Assembly: GCA_035687895.1 (NCBI GenBank)
Contig: DASRUE010000080.1
Location: 1 to 5,196 of the forward strand
DNA from: JAERML01 sp035687895
Lineage (GTDB): Bacteria; Bacteroidota; Ignavibacteria; UBA10030; UBA6906
DNA length: 5,196 nucleotides
Direction of reading: 5' to 3'
Under the pieces are notes generated by a model, which was not told where the DNA came from, did not search any database, and worked only from the letters and a program-made list of their open reading frames with translations. The position numbers and the translations under genes are program-made. Of the stretch, positions 1-5,196 are shown piece after piece; positions within the stretch are counted from its first letter, which is position 1, and each line of letters opens with the position of its first letter.

Positions 1-1
1 G

Positions 2-1033
2 CTGTTTGTCCTCGAGCGAAACGCAAAGTACGGTCAGGAAACCTCCAGTCGAAACAGTGAAGTAATCCACGCGGGAATTTATTATCCGCACGGCTCGTTG
101 AAAGCGCGGCTCTGCGTGGAGGGACGGGAGCTCCTCTATGCACTCTGCCGGAAGCACAATATCCCCCACCGGAAGATCACCAAAGTCATCACCGCAACGC
201 AACCCGATGAGCTGCCGGCGCTTGACAAACTGTTCGCACACGGACGAGGAAATGACGTTGACCTTCGGATGTTGACTGCCCACGAGGTTCACGACCTCGA
301 GCCCGCCATCGCTTCTGTCGGTGGAATTCTCTCTCCGGAGACGGGGATTATCAGTGCACATGGATTGATGGATTACTTCTTCCACGCCGCAAAGGAACAT
401 GGTGCCGAAGTCCAGACGCATTGTGAGGTGGTGGGAATAGAAAGGAAATCGACGGAGTATGACATCACTATCCGGGAAGAAGGTCACAGCTCAACGTTTA
501 GCACGGAGTGGGTGATTAATTCGGCGGGATTGGAATGTGATACCATCGCCGCGCTCGCAGGGATCGACGTTGACAAGGAGGGATATCGCATACACTACTG
601 CAAAGGGAGTTACTTCGCACTCCCCGGCTCGATGCAGAAGCTCATCACTCATCTTGTATATCCAGTCCCCCCAAAGGAGTCCCTTGGCGTGCATGCAGTT
701 GTGGACCTGACCGGACGCGTGAAGTTCGGTCCCGATGTCGAGTATCTCCCGAAGCGGACACTCGACTACCAGGTTGATGAAGCAAAACGCCATGAGTTCG
801 CTGAATCGGTCCGGCGCATTCTCCCTCACGTGAAGGACGATGACCTTACACCGGACATGAGCGGCATACGTCCTAAGTTGCAGAAACCTGGGGAACCGCA
901 ACGAGACTTCATCATCCACCACGAAGCCGACAGTGGGCTTCCCGGATTGATCAATTTGATCGGTATCGACTCACCGGGCCTCACCGCCTCGCCAGCAATT
1001 GCCAGGTATGTGCGGAGCCTAATGGACAACTAG
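2..1033 (+). CDS. FAD-dependent oxidoreductase, L-2-hydroxyglutarate oxidase-like (5' partial)
   Basis: The frame is open from the window edge to the TAG at 1031-1033, giving 343 visible residues; the true start lies upstream. The first visible residues (VLERNAKYGQETSSRNSEVI, then HAGIYYPHGSLKARLC) match the conserved segment after the first beta-alpha-beta unit of the DAO-fold LhgO/L2HGDH (COG0579) family. About 30 N-terminal residues with the GxGxxG FAD-binding loop should therefore be missing. The C-terminal segment LIGIDSPGLTASPAIARYV is the family's closing FAD-contact region, so the 3' end is complete. Known members oxidise L-2-hydroxyglutarate to 2-oxoglutarate and pass electrons to the respiratory chain or to oxygen. 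This protein looks like the shorter form of the family (about 370 residues, against about 420 for E. coli LhgO), and its substrate is not certain. The next gene is convergent. Family assignment is strong; exact substrate is inferred. Confidence 0.9.
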   Translation: MFVLERNAKYGQETSSRNSEVIHAGIYYPHGSLKARLCVEGRELLYALCRKHNIPHRKITKVITATQPDELPALDKLFAHGRGNDVDLRMLTAHEVHDLEPAIASVGGILSPETGIISAHGLMDYFFHAAKEHGAEVQTHCEVVGIERKSTEYDITIREEGHSSTFSTEWVINSAGLECDTIAALAGIDVDKEGYRIHYCKGSYFALPGSMQKLITHLVYPVPPKESLGVHAVVDLTGRVKFGPDVEYLPKRTLDYQVDEAKRHEFAESVRRILPHVKDDDLTPDMSGIRPKLQKPGEPQRDFIIHHEADSGLPGLINLIGIDSPGLTASPAIARYVRSLMDN

Positions 1034-1098
1034 AAGTCAACGGTACCGCAGGCAGTTTGTTTGGGACTTGAGATATTTGAGATTTGACACGGCGTTCT

Positions 1099-1578
1099 CT
1101 ATTTTCTTTCGTAGAGTCCCGTCATTGACGACTCCGCGATCGCTTTCCCTTCGATCACCTTCTCGAACTGCCGCAGTGTTGTGTTCACACCCAGGTTCAA
1201 CGTTTCCACGTTGAGCGCATAGAGCGTGGCAACGTATGGATGAACTCCAGATCCCTTCGGTGGGGCAGGTCCGCCGTAGCCCAATTCATTGTAACTGTTC
1301 ATCAACTCCTTTGCACCTGCAGGAAGACTGTTCGTGCGGGACGCCCCTTCCACCAGCGTCCGTTCCCGGAATGGAATGTTGATCACGAGCCAGTGCACCC
1401 AGTTATTTGCCACGGGGTGTGGATCGACAATCGAGAGGGCAAAGGACTTCGTGTTTGTCGGTGGATCCGACCAGGCAAATCCCGGTGAGATGTTCTTGCC
1501 TTCGATGACACTCGCATGGGCATGCTTGGTGGGAATCTGTTCCTTATCCTGGTAGGACGTACATTTGAGGGTGAGCAT
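1099..1578 (-). CDS. YbhB/YbcL family PEBP-like (Raf kinase inhibitor-like) protein
   Basis: The 159-residue product has the bacterial phosphatidylethanolamine-binding protein fold signatures: KNISPGFAWSDPP (28-40), SIVDPHPVANNWVHWLVINI (49-68) and ELGYGGPAPPKGSG (98-111). Length is normal for the cytoplasmic YbhB type, and no signal peptide is visible. Biochemical function is poorly known; members bind anionic ligands in a shallow pocket. Two pocket motifs deviate from the usual form: the DPDAP-like loop reads VDPHP (51-55), and the usual HR pair after the GYGGP loop reads HP (113-114). The start is the ATG at 1576-1578, because GGAGG lies five bases upstream. An in-frame GTG at 1594-1596 would place that ribosome binding site inside the gene and lies at or before the predicted transcription start. 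It sits downstream of, and in the same orientation as, the TauE/SafE gene, but has its own promoter. Confidence 0.93.
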   Translation of the reverse strand: MLTLKCTSYQDKEQIPTKHAHASVIEGKNISPGFAWSDPPTNTKSFALSIVDPHPVANNWVHWLVINIPFRERTLVEGASRTNSLPAGAKELMNSYNELGYGGPAPPKGSGVHPYVATLYALNVETLNLGVNTTLRQFEKVIEGKAIAESSMTGLYERK

Positions 1579-1583
1579 ATTGG

Positions 1584-1588
1584 CCTCC
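1584..1588 (-). promoter_or_regulatory. Strong Shine-Dalgarno site for the PEBP-family gene
   Basis: The minus strand reads GGAGG with five bases (CCAAT) before the ATG at 1578. It decides between two in-frame starts, ATG at 1578 and GTG at 1596, in favour of the ATG. Confidence 0.8.
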
Positions 1589-1598
1589 GTTGACACTG

Positions 1599-1630
1599 CA
1601 AATGTAGCAAGTGTGGTGTGACAATGTCAA
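1599..1630 (-). promoter_or_regulatory. Predicted promoter of the PEBP-family gene, Bacteroidota-like -7 box
   Basis: On the minus strand a perfect TTGACA (1625-1630) is followed by 18 bases and TACATTTG (1599-1606). The second box fits TAnnTTTG, the -7 element of Bacteroidota primary-sigma promoters, and the TTG fits their -33 element. Read as an ordinary sigma-70 promoter, it is TTGACA / TACATT with an 18-base spacer. Transcription would begin near 1592, leaving a leader of about 14 bases that contains the GGAGG site. Position just upstream of a gene with a strong ribosome binding site supports it; no experimental evidence. Confidence 0.6.
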
Positions 1631-1666
1631 CTAGGTAGTATACAACCGCCTGCCTGCGCCCCCACA

Positions 1667-2440
1667 CTATAAAACCCCACTCCCCAACCCTGCAGCAATC
1701 ACGAACAGCAACACCGCCACTATTACCTGCACTGACCTCATCGTTACCTTCCTGACCAGTCGGTTTCCGAGGTACGCTCCGAGAAAGGCACTAGCCGTTG
1801 CAGCAATCAAGAGAGGAGCGTTCATGTCAAGACCTGCAGCTGAAAGGTGGCCCGTGTAGACGAACAACCGGGTGGCATCGACCAGGCAGGCAATCACCAC
1901 ACCAGTTGCGATAAAAGATTCTTTGCTTAATCCGGCCCGGATCAGGAACGCACTGCGCAAAGCGCCCTGATGTCCGGAAAGCCCTCCGAAGAACCCGCTG
2001 AGCAGTCCCCCTACCGGAAGGTACTTCCTGTCGAACTCCATTTGCTGCACCTGCGGGAGCAATTCCAGTAATGCAAAAATCATGATGAGGATCGCCATCA
2101 CCAGCTTCACAGGTGTAACCTCGTAGATCCTCCCGGCCACTGCATAGCTTGTAACTGGCGAGAGGTCGGAGACAAGGAACAGCACCGCCGCACCACCGAA
2201 CGCAGCAATGATGGCCGGAAGCCCGAAGCCGAGCACAACATTCCATTGCGCCTGCCGGCCAACGAGGAAGAGCTTGAACGTGTTATTGAGGAAGTGGACA
2301 ATAGCCGTCATCGCAACGGCCATATCGGCCGGAAAGAAGGCGAGGAATGCAGGCAACAACAGTGTTCCCAGTCCGAAGCCTGAGAACAGCGTCAGAGAAG
2401 ATGCGAGGAGTGCAACAATGCAGACAACAAAGTACTCCAT
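1667..2440 (-). CDS. Sulfite exporter TauE/SafE (TSUP) family membrane permease
   Basis: The 257-residue, strongly hydrophobic protein has the duplicated architecture of the TSUP family: an N-terminal half beginning with the helix and glycine-rich turn LFSGFGLGTLLLPAFLAFFP (18-37), and a C-terminal half that repeats it as GGLLSGFFGGLSGHQGALRS (144-163). Hydrophobic stretches near 3-36, 40-60, 68-90, 110-130, 142-168, 176-195, 207-227 and 237-255 suit the usual seven or eight membrane helices. Family members move organosulfur compounds, sulfite or other small anions across the inner membrane; the substrate here cannot be told. The ATG at 2438-2440 puts the first helix directly at the N-terminus, as is usual. 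A GTG at 2480-2482 would add 14 polar residues and begin almost in the repeat array, so I reject it, although the chosen ATG has only a weak, distant AGGA. The PEBP gene follows 88 bases downstream. Confidence 0.9.
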   Translation of the reverse strand: MEYFVVCIVALLASSLTLFSGFGLGTLLLPAFLAFFPADMAVAMTAIVHFLNNTFKLFLVGRQAQWNVVLGFGLPAIIAAFGGAAVLFLVSDLSPVTSYAVAGRIYEVTPVKLVMAILIMIFALLELLPQVQQMEFDRKYLPVGGLLSGFFGGLSGHQGALRSAFLIRAGLSKESFIATGVVIACLVDATRLFVYTGHLSAAGLDMNAPLLIAATASAFLGAYLGNRLVRKVTMRSVQVIVAVLLFVIAAGLGSGVL

Positions 2441-2484
2441 GATGACTTCGTATCCTGGCGAATGAGATGTACGGATCGACACCC

Positions 2485-2742
2485 TTCGACTCCACTCTTG
2501 TCAAACTGGTGAGTCGCTCAGGGTGACTTCGACTCCACTCTTGTCAAACTGGTGGGTCGCTCAGGGTGACTTCGACTCCACTCTTGTCAAACTGGTGAGT
2601 CGCTCAGGGTGACTTCGACTCCACTCTTGTCGAACTGGTGAGTCGCTCAGGGTGACTTCGACTCCACTCTTATCGAACTGGCGGGCGCTCAGGGGTGACT
2701 TCGACTCCACTCTTGTCAAACTGGTGAGTCGCTCAGGGTGAC
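2485..2742. repeat. Tandem array of six 43-bp hairpin-type repeat units
   Basis: Six head-to-tail units begin at 2485, 2528, 2571, 2614, 2657 and 2700, each exactly 43 bp and almost identical. Each starts TTCGACTCCACTCTTGTCAA (or a one- or two-base variant) and ends GAGTCGCTCAGGGTGAC. The half-sites CGACTC and GAGTCG are complementary, so each unit can fold into a hairpin. The first unit is preceded by CACCC, which extends the stem with the terminal AGGGTG; internal units have GTGAC there instead. Differences: unit 2 has GGGTCG; units 4 and 5 have TCGAACTGG; unit 5 has TTATC and a compensating one-base loss and gain near its 3' end. The array fills nearly all of the 316-base gap between the GIY-YIG and TauE/SafE genes. 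Near-identity suggests recent expansion. There are no spacers, so it is not a CRISPR array. Confidence 0.97.
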
Positions 2743-2756
2743 GCTGATCTTCAATG

Positions 2757-3065
2757 TCACTCGCGTCCGAGCTTCATCTTCGTTCTTGTTGAACGCGACA
2801 ATTCATGCAACAATTCGAAATTACCGGCCATAAGAGCTTCCTTCTTGGCGCGAGTCCACTTCTTCAGTCTTCGTTCGGCATTGATGGCCTCACGTATGGC
2901 ATGAAACTCGGACGACCACACGAGTTTCACTGGTCGACGTGCAGCGGTGTACCCTCCGTAAAGCCCGGCGTTGTGCTGTGCGATTCTCTGCTGAAGATTG
3001 CTCGTGCAGCCGACGTAGTAAGACTTGTCGTTGCATTCAAGTATGTATACCCAGGATCGTTTCAT
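2757..3065 (-). CDS. Small stand-alone GIY-YIG domain nuclease
   Basis: The 102-residue protein is essentially one GIY-YIG domain. WVYILECNDKSYYVGCTSNL (5-24) carries the two signature strands (VYI for GIY, YVG for YIG), followed by QQRIAQHNAG (25-34) with the conserved Arg27 and His31, the YTAARRPVKLVW strand (39-50), and the helix AINAERRLKKWTRAKKEALM (60-79) with the probable metal-binding Glu64. Tyr7, Tyr17, Arg27, His31 and Glu64 form a complete predicted active site. Relatives are the YhbQ/UPF0213-like single-domain proteins, some of which are DNA nucleases; the cellular role is mostly unknown. The chosen ATG (3063-3065) begins at the domain, as is usual. An in-frame GTG at 3102-3104 starts inside a repeat unit and is rejected. 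No clear ribosome binding site is seen. Copies of one palindromic repeat lie on both sides, 14 bp downstream and 26 bp upstream. The last 13 residues, after the domain, are basic and not conserved as far as I can tell. Confidence 0.92.
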   Translation of the reverse strand: MKRSWVYILECNDKSYYVGCTSNLQQRIAQHNAGLYGGYTAARRPVKLVWSSEFHAIREAINAERRLKKWTRAKKEALMAGNFELLHELSRSTRTKMKLGRE

Positions 3066-3091
3066 CGTTCGCGTAACTGCCGTTGACACCC

Positions 3092-3175
3092 TTCGACTCC
3101 ACACTTGCCAAGACTCTGAGTCGCTCAGGGTGACTTCGACTCCACACTTGCCAAACTCTGAGTCGCTCAGGTGAC
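3092..3175. repeat. Two further tandem units of the hairpin repeat, divergent centre
   Basis: Unit A (3092-3134, 43 bp) and unit B (3135-3175, 41 bp) carry the same left half TTCGACTCCAC and right half GAGTCGCTCAGG(G)TGAC, in the same orientation, as the array at 2485-2742. Their centre reads ACTTGCCAAGACTCT or ACTTGCCAAACTCT instead of TCTTGTCAAACTGGT. As in the large array, only the first unit is preceded by CACCC. The stem-forming ends are therefore conserved and the loop varies. This cluster lies just upstream of the GIY-YIG start codon. Confidence 0.93.
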
Positions 3176-3180
3176 AGGTC

Positions 3181-3227
3181 GTCCTGAGCGAGTCCTGATG
3201 CTCTTCAGGCGGGACGAGTCGAAGGAC
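3181..3227 (-). repeat. Inverted single copy of the repeat, 3' hairpin of the DUF2461 gene
   Basis: On the plus strand this reads GTCCTGAGCGAGTC, a 19-base centre, then GACGAGTCGAAGGAC, which are the repeat's half-sites (CCTGAGCGA and GAGTCGAAGG) in the opposite orientation to the tandem units. The outer GTCCT/AGGAC pair is perfect, CGA/TCG and GTC/GAC can pair further in, and the centre holds its own small hairpin, CCTGA/TCAGG with a six-base loop. It begins one base after the stop codon of the DUF2461 gene, so it could form the 3' end of that transcript. It lacks a U-run, so a classic intrinsic terminator is not claimed. Confidence 0.8.
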
Positions 3228-3228
3228 G

Positions 3229-3939
3229 TTACCTGGTCACGGATGAGAGCCAGCGAACCAGAGGCATTGTATCCCGGAAAATGCCGGCGATGGTAGCTAC
3301 GAACTTCTTCTGGTAGCACGCGGACTCGTCCAGCGTCTTCCCGACGAAGAACTGTTTGTGCCGGAGATGCTCGATCATCGGGTGGTCTTTGGGAAACCCG
3401 AGCGGTGCTTTCTGCAGCTTTTCTCCTTCGATCTCGCCGAATTCCTTCTTGAAACGTTTGTTCTCGACAACCGCCAGGAATTCATCCGGATGAGTCACGA
3501 TTGCGCGACGGATGGACTTCAGTTGATCCCCATCCGGCATGTACAATCCTCCGCCGATAAAAATCTGTCCGGGCTCGATACCAAGGTACAGACCCGGTGT
3601 TTCGGTAGGACTCTTGCCCCCGCGTAGTTCGAAACTTGCTGCAATGTTGGTTTTGTATGGCGCTTTGTTCTTGCTGAACCGTACATCACGGTGAATCCGG
3701 AAAATGGATTTCTTCGGGTTGAATTCGATCTCAGGAATGTCGTCGATGAGAGCCTGCGCCAGCGATGCGATGAGACACTGCATCGGAAACTTCACGCTCT
3801 CTTCGTACTCCGTCTTGTGGTTATGGAACCACGTCCGGTTGTTGTTGTTCTTCAGTTTCTTGAGGAAGGCGATCCCCTCTTTGGGGAAGCCCTCGAACGG
3901 CGGAAAAAAATCTTCTTCCAGTGGAATCCGTGTTGCCAT
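3229..3939 (-). CDS. DUF2461 domain-containing protein (TIGR02453 family)
   Basis: The 236-residue protein matches DUF2461 over its whole length. After a short leader it has GIAFLKKLKNNNNRTWFHNH (22-41), where the family typically has a leucine-rich helix then N-x-x-x-WF, and the hallmark IFRIHRDVRFSKNKAPYKTN (79-98). PGLYLGIEPGQIFIGGGLYM (115-134) follows, then a helical C-terminal part with PLGFPKDHPMIEHLRHKQFF (179-198). The function of the family is unknown; no signal peptide or membrane segment is seen, so it should be cytoplasmic. The ATG start at 3937-3939 has AGGAG nine bases upstream (3949-3953). The gene follows the SDR gene by 27 bp on the same strand, so co-transcription is likely, but that does not reveal its role. 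A repeat-derived hairpin abuts its TAA stop. Confidence 0.93.
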   Translation of the reverse strand: MATRIPLEEDFFPPFEGFPKEGIAFLKKLKNNNNRTWFHNHKTEYEESVKFPMQCLIASLAQALIDDIPEIEFNPKKSIFRIHRDVRFSKNKAPYKTNIAASFELRGGKSPTETPGLYLGIEPGQIFIGGGLYMPDGDQLKSIRRAIVTHPDEFLAVVENKRFKKEFGEIEGEKLQKAPLGFPKDHPMIEHLRHKQFFVGKTLDESACYQKKFVATIAGIFRDTMPLVRWLSSVTR

Positions 3940-3948
3940 TACGCACAG

Positions 3949-3953
3949 CTCCT
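3949..3953 (-). promoter_or_regulatory. Shine-Dalgarno site for the DUF2461 gene
   Basis: The minus strand reads GAGAGGAGCT in the 27-bp gap after the SDR stop codon; AGGAG ends nine bases before the ATG at 3939. It supports independent translation of DUF2461 from a shared transcript. Confidence 0.65.
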
Positions 3954-3966
3954 CTCGTTCATGGAA

Positions 3967-4734
3967 TCAGGGGACCATGATCGCCCCGTTGTTGATATCA
4001 AAAACCTGTCCGGTGATGGACGTTTGGGATTCGGAAAGAAGGAACTTCACGAGCGCGGCAACCTCTTCCGACGTACTCATCTTGCGTAGTGGTACATGCG
4101 ACATCTGGTCCGCTTGCACCTCGTCATAGTTTTTTCCACTCTGACGAGCATAGGCCTCCATCCCCTCTGTGGCCATGTTCGTGGTAACCCAGCCCGGACA
4201 GAGGGCGTTCACAAGGATCTTATTCGTGGCATGTTCCATCGCCCACGAACGCATCAGCCCCAGCAGTCCCGACTTGGATGCACAGTACCCGGTGTGGTTC
4301 AACACACCAAGCCGTGCAAGAATCGATGACATGATCACAATGTGTCGATAACGGTCCTTCCTCTTCATTAGATATGGGAGGCATTCATTGACGAGGTTAT
4401 AGGTTCCCGTCAGGTTTGTTTCGATAATCTCTGTCCATCTATCTCCAACTCCATAATGATTCTCTCCTCCAACACCAGCGTTTGCCACGACTCCATCAAG
4501 GTGTGTGAGGGAAGCTCCTTCCAATGCCTGCCGTATCCGGGCCGCATCGCGGATGTCCGCTTGAAGGATGGTGTGGTCAGTCTTTCTCTCCAGCATGCCG
4601 AGTGTCTGCTTCAGCCCCTCGTGTTTCCTGCCGAGCAAAATGATTGCAGCTCCTGTCGCTGCCAGTTCTTTCGCAATCGCGCGACCAATCCCCGACCCTG
4701 CGCCTGAAACGAGAACCCGCTTTTGATCATCCAT
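3967..4734 (-). CDS. Short-chain dehydrogenase/reductase (SDR) family oxidoreductase
   Basis: The 255-residue protein is a complete classical SDR: the glycine-rich cofactor loop SGAGSGIG (10-17, Ser replacing the usual Thr), Asp60 for adenine binding, ANAG (84-87), Asn107, the catalytic Ser137 in IVIMSS, Tyr150 and Lys154 in YCASK, and CPGWVTT (179-185). Arg36 after the second strand (LLGRK) suggests NADP(H) preference. The substrate is unknown; relatives include 3-oxoacyl-ACP reductases and sugar or steroid dehydrogenases. The ATG at 4732-4734 overlaps the end of the upstream TSUP remnant by 8 bases (ATGGATGA). No clear ribosome binding site precedes it, which fits translational coupling to the original upstream gene. 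DUF2461 follows 27 bp downstream. Confidence 0.94.
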   Translation of the reverse strand: MDDQKRVLVSGAGSGIGRAIAKELAATGAAIILLGRKHEGLKQTLGMLERKTDHTILQADIRDAARIRQALEGASLTHLDGVVANAGVGGENHYGVGDRWTEIIETNLTGTYNLVNECLPYLMKRKDRYRHIVIMSSILARLGVLNHTGYCASKSGLLGLMRSWAMEHATNKILVNALCPGWVTTNMATEGMEAYARQSGKNYDEVQADQMSHVPLRKMSTSEEVAALVKFLLSESQTSITGQVFDINNGAIMVP

Positions 4735-4989
4735 ATCTGTCGTAGAGAAGTTTGAACCTCGTCAGTAAAACAATGGTGATATAGACAGGGCGAATCACCT
4801 TTACACATTTGGTGATCACCAGACCTGATCCGATCTTCGCTCCTACGATCTGCCCTGAGGCCACGCACAATCCGGCGGTGAACCAGACCTGCCCGCCAAT
4901 CAAGAAGACGATCAATGAAACAACATCGCAATCAATCCGGCAACGAGTCCCGTACCGAAGAGAATCAGGAAGAACCAGAACGAATCCAT
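4727..4989 (-). pseudogene. TSUP (TauE/SafE, YfcA-like) transporter remnant with internal deletion and frameshift
   Basis: An ATG at 4987-4989 opens a 25-codon frame (MDSFWFFLILFGTGLVAGLI, then AMLFH and TGA at 4912-4914) that looks like the first helix of a TSUP permease. Immediately afterwards another frame (from about 4927 to the TGA at 4727-4729) encodes SLIVFLIGGQVWFTAG, GQIVGAKIGSGLVITK and VIRPVYITIVLLTRFKLLYD. This is the normal C-terminal end of YfcA-type TSUP proteins, whose last helices read GxxLGAxxGxxLxxxxG...IRP...KLL. A full protein would have about 250 residues; roughly 165 (about 500 bp) are missing, and the two parts are in different frames. Hence a broken gene, unless the gap is an assembly error. 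A TGAGGG about 10 bases before the ATG could be its former ribosome binding site. It starts 12 bp after the barrel gene and overlaps the SDR start by 8 bp. Confidence 0.75.
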
Positions 4990-5001
4990 GACGGTCGGCC
5001 C

Positions 5002-5196
5002 TCAGAAGGCAAAACCCAGACCGCCATAGACGAAGAGTCCATCGACGGATGATGCAGCAGAAACGGAAATGATAACGTCACGACTAAGCGGAGCAAACCA
5101 CAACCCGCCGCCGGCATCGGAGTGCCATCCTCCCGGTGAACTCTCGTCGACCCAGACACGCCCGACGTCACCGAGGATGTGCATTCCCACCTCTGT
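5002..5196 (-). CDS. Outer-membrane beta-barrel protein, Omp85/surface-antigen-like C-terminus (5' partial)
   Basis: The frame enters at the window end and stops at TGA 5002-5004, leaving 64 visible residues. They show the last three or four barrel strands of an Omp85/D15-type protein: VGMHILGDVGRVWVDE (3-18), GGWHSDAGGGLWFAPLSR (22-39), DVIISVSAASS (40-50) and GLFVYGGLGFAF (53-64). The D-x-GRV-W motif, the WH-x-x-x-GGG turn and the terminal Phe (the BAM recognition signal of outer-membrane barrels) are characteristic. Whether the whole protein is BamA-like, a TamA-like protein or a phosphoesterase-barrel fusion cannot be told from this end. It implies a diderm host. It is the first visible gene of the minus-strand cluster leading to the TSUP remnant, SDR and DUF2461. 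Confidence 0.75.
   Translation of the reverse strand, partial: TEVGMHILGDVGRVWVDESSPGGWHSDAGGGLWFAPLSRDVIISVSAASSVDGLFVYGGLGFAF

Noticed and set aside
491..922. 143-codon minus-strand frame inside the oxidoreductase gene
   Set aside because: It is a shadow of a clearly conserved coding frame on the other strand, with no recognisable domain.
98..1033. Oxidoreductase starting at the TTG at 98
   Set aside because: The same frame is open back to base 2 and encodes conserved family residues (EVIHAGIYYPHG) before 98, so the gene continues beyond the window.
1034..1098. Bidirectional terminator between the convergent oxidoreductase and PEBP genes
   Set aside because: No stable inverted repeat or T-run is visible, only a short direct similarity (TTGAGATATTTGAGATTT).
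3066..3104. N-terminal extension of the GIY-YIG protein to a GTG at 3104
   Set aside because: The extra 13 residues are translated from a repeat unit and precede the normal domain start.
2485..3175. CRISPR array
   Set aside because: Units are directly contiguous with no unique spacers, both halves vary little, and no cas genes are present.
3691..4129. Plus-strand open frames of 132 and 141 codons
   Set aside because: They are antisense to the DUF2461 and SDR genes, whose minus-strand products have complete family motifs; the plus-strand products resemble nothing I know.
4611..4931. 106-codon minus-strand frame overlapping the TSUP remnant and SDR start
   Set aside because: Its product is arginine-rich with no family resemblance, whereas the neighbouring frames carry TSUP and SDR motifs.

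Overview
The window is about 5.2 kb of protein-coding bacterial DNA of moderate GC, with no RNA genes and no recognisable transposase or phage genes. The best taxonomic hint is a promoter (1599-1630, minus strand) whose -7 box reads TACATTTG. This fits the TAnnTTTG box of Bacteroidota-type promoters, so a member of the Bacteroidota/Chlorobiota (FCB) group, including Ignavibacteria-like lineages, is my tentative placement. That is an inference from one site plus gene content.

Layout. (a) 2-1033, plus strand: the C-terminal ~343 residues of an FAD-dependent oxidoreductase of the L-2-hydroxyglutarate oxidase type, cut by the window start. (b) Convergent to it on the minus strand: a YbhB/YbcL-type PEBP-family protein (1099-1578) with its own promoter and a strong ribosome binding site, and upstream of that a TauE/SafE (TSUP) membrane transporter (1667-2440). 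(c) 2441-3228: a repeat-rich island. It holds six tandem 43-bp units (2485-2742), a small stand-alone GIY-YIG nuclease gene (2757-3065), two more divergent units (3092-3175) and one inverted copy with a different loop (3181-3227). All copies share the same half-sites and differ in the centre. (d) 3229-5196: a tight minus-strand gene cluster, probably one transcription unit, in the order outer-membrane beta-barrel protein (C-terminal end only), remnant of a second TSUP transporter, SDR oxidoreductase, DUF2461 protein. Spacings are 12 bp, an 8-bp overlap and 27 bp.

The two points that stand out are the GIY-YIG gene lying between clusters of the same hairpin-type repeat, which suggests a nuclease-repeat partnership or a non-autonomous mobile unit, and the second TSUP gene, which has kept its N-terminal start and C-terminal end but lost the middle. 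The metabolic genes show no clear shared pathway. The oxidoreductase, PEBP and SDR families are too broad to assign substrates from sequence alone.
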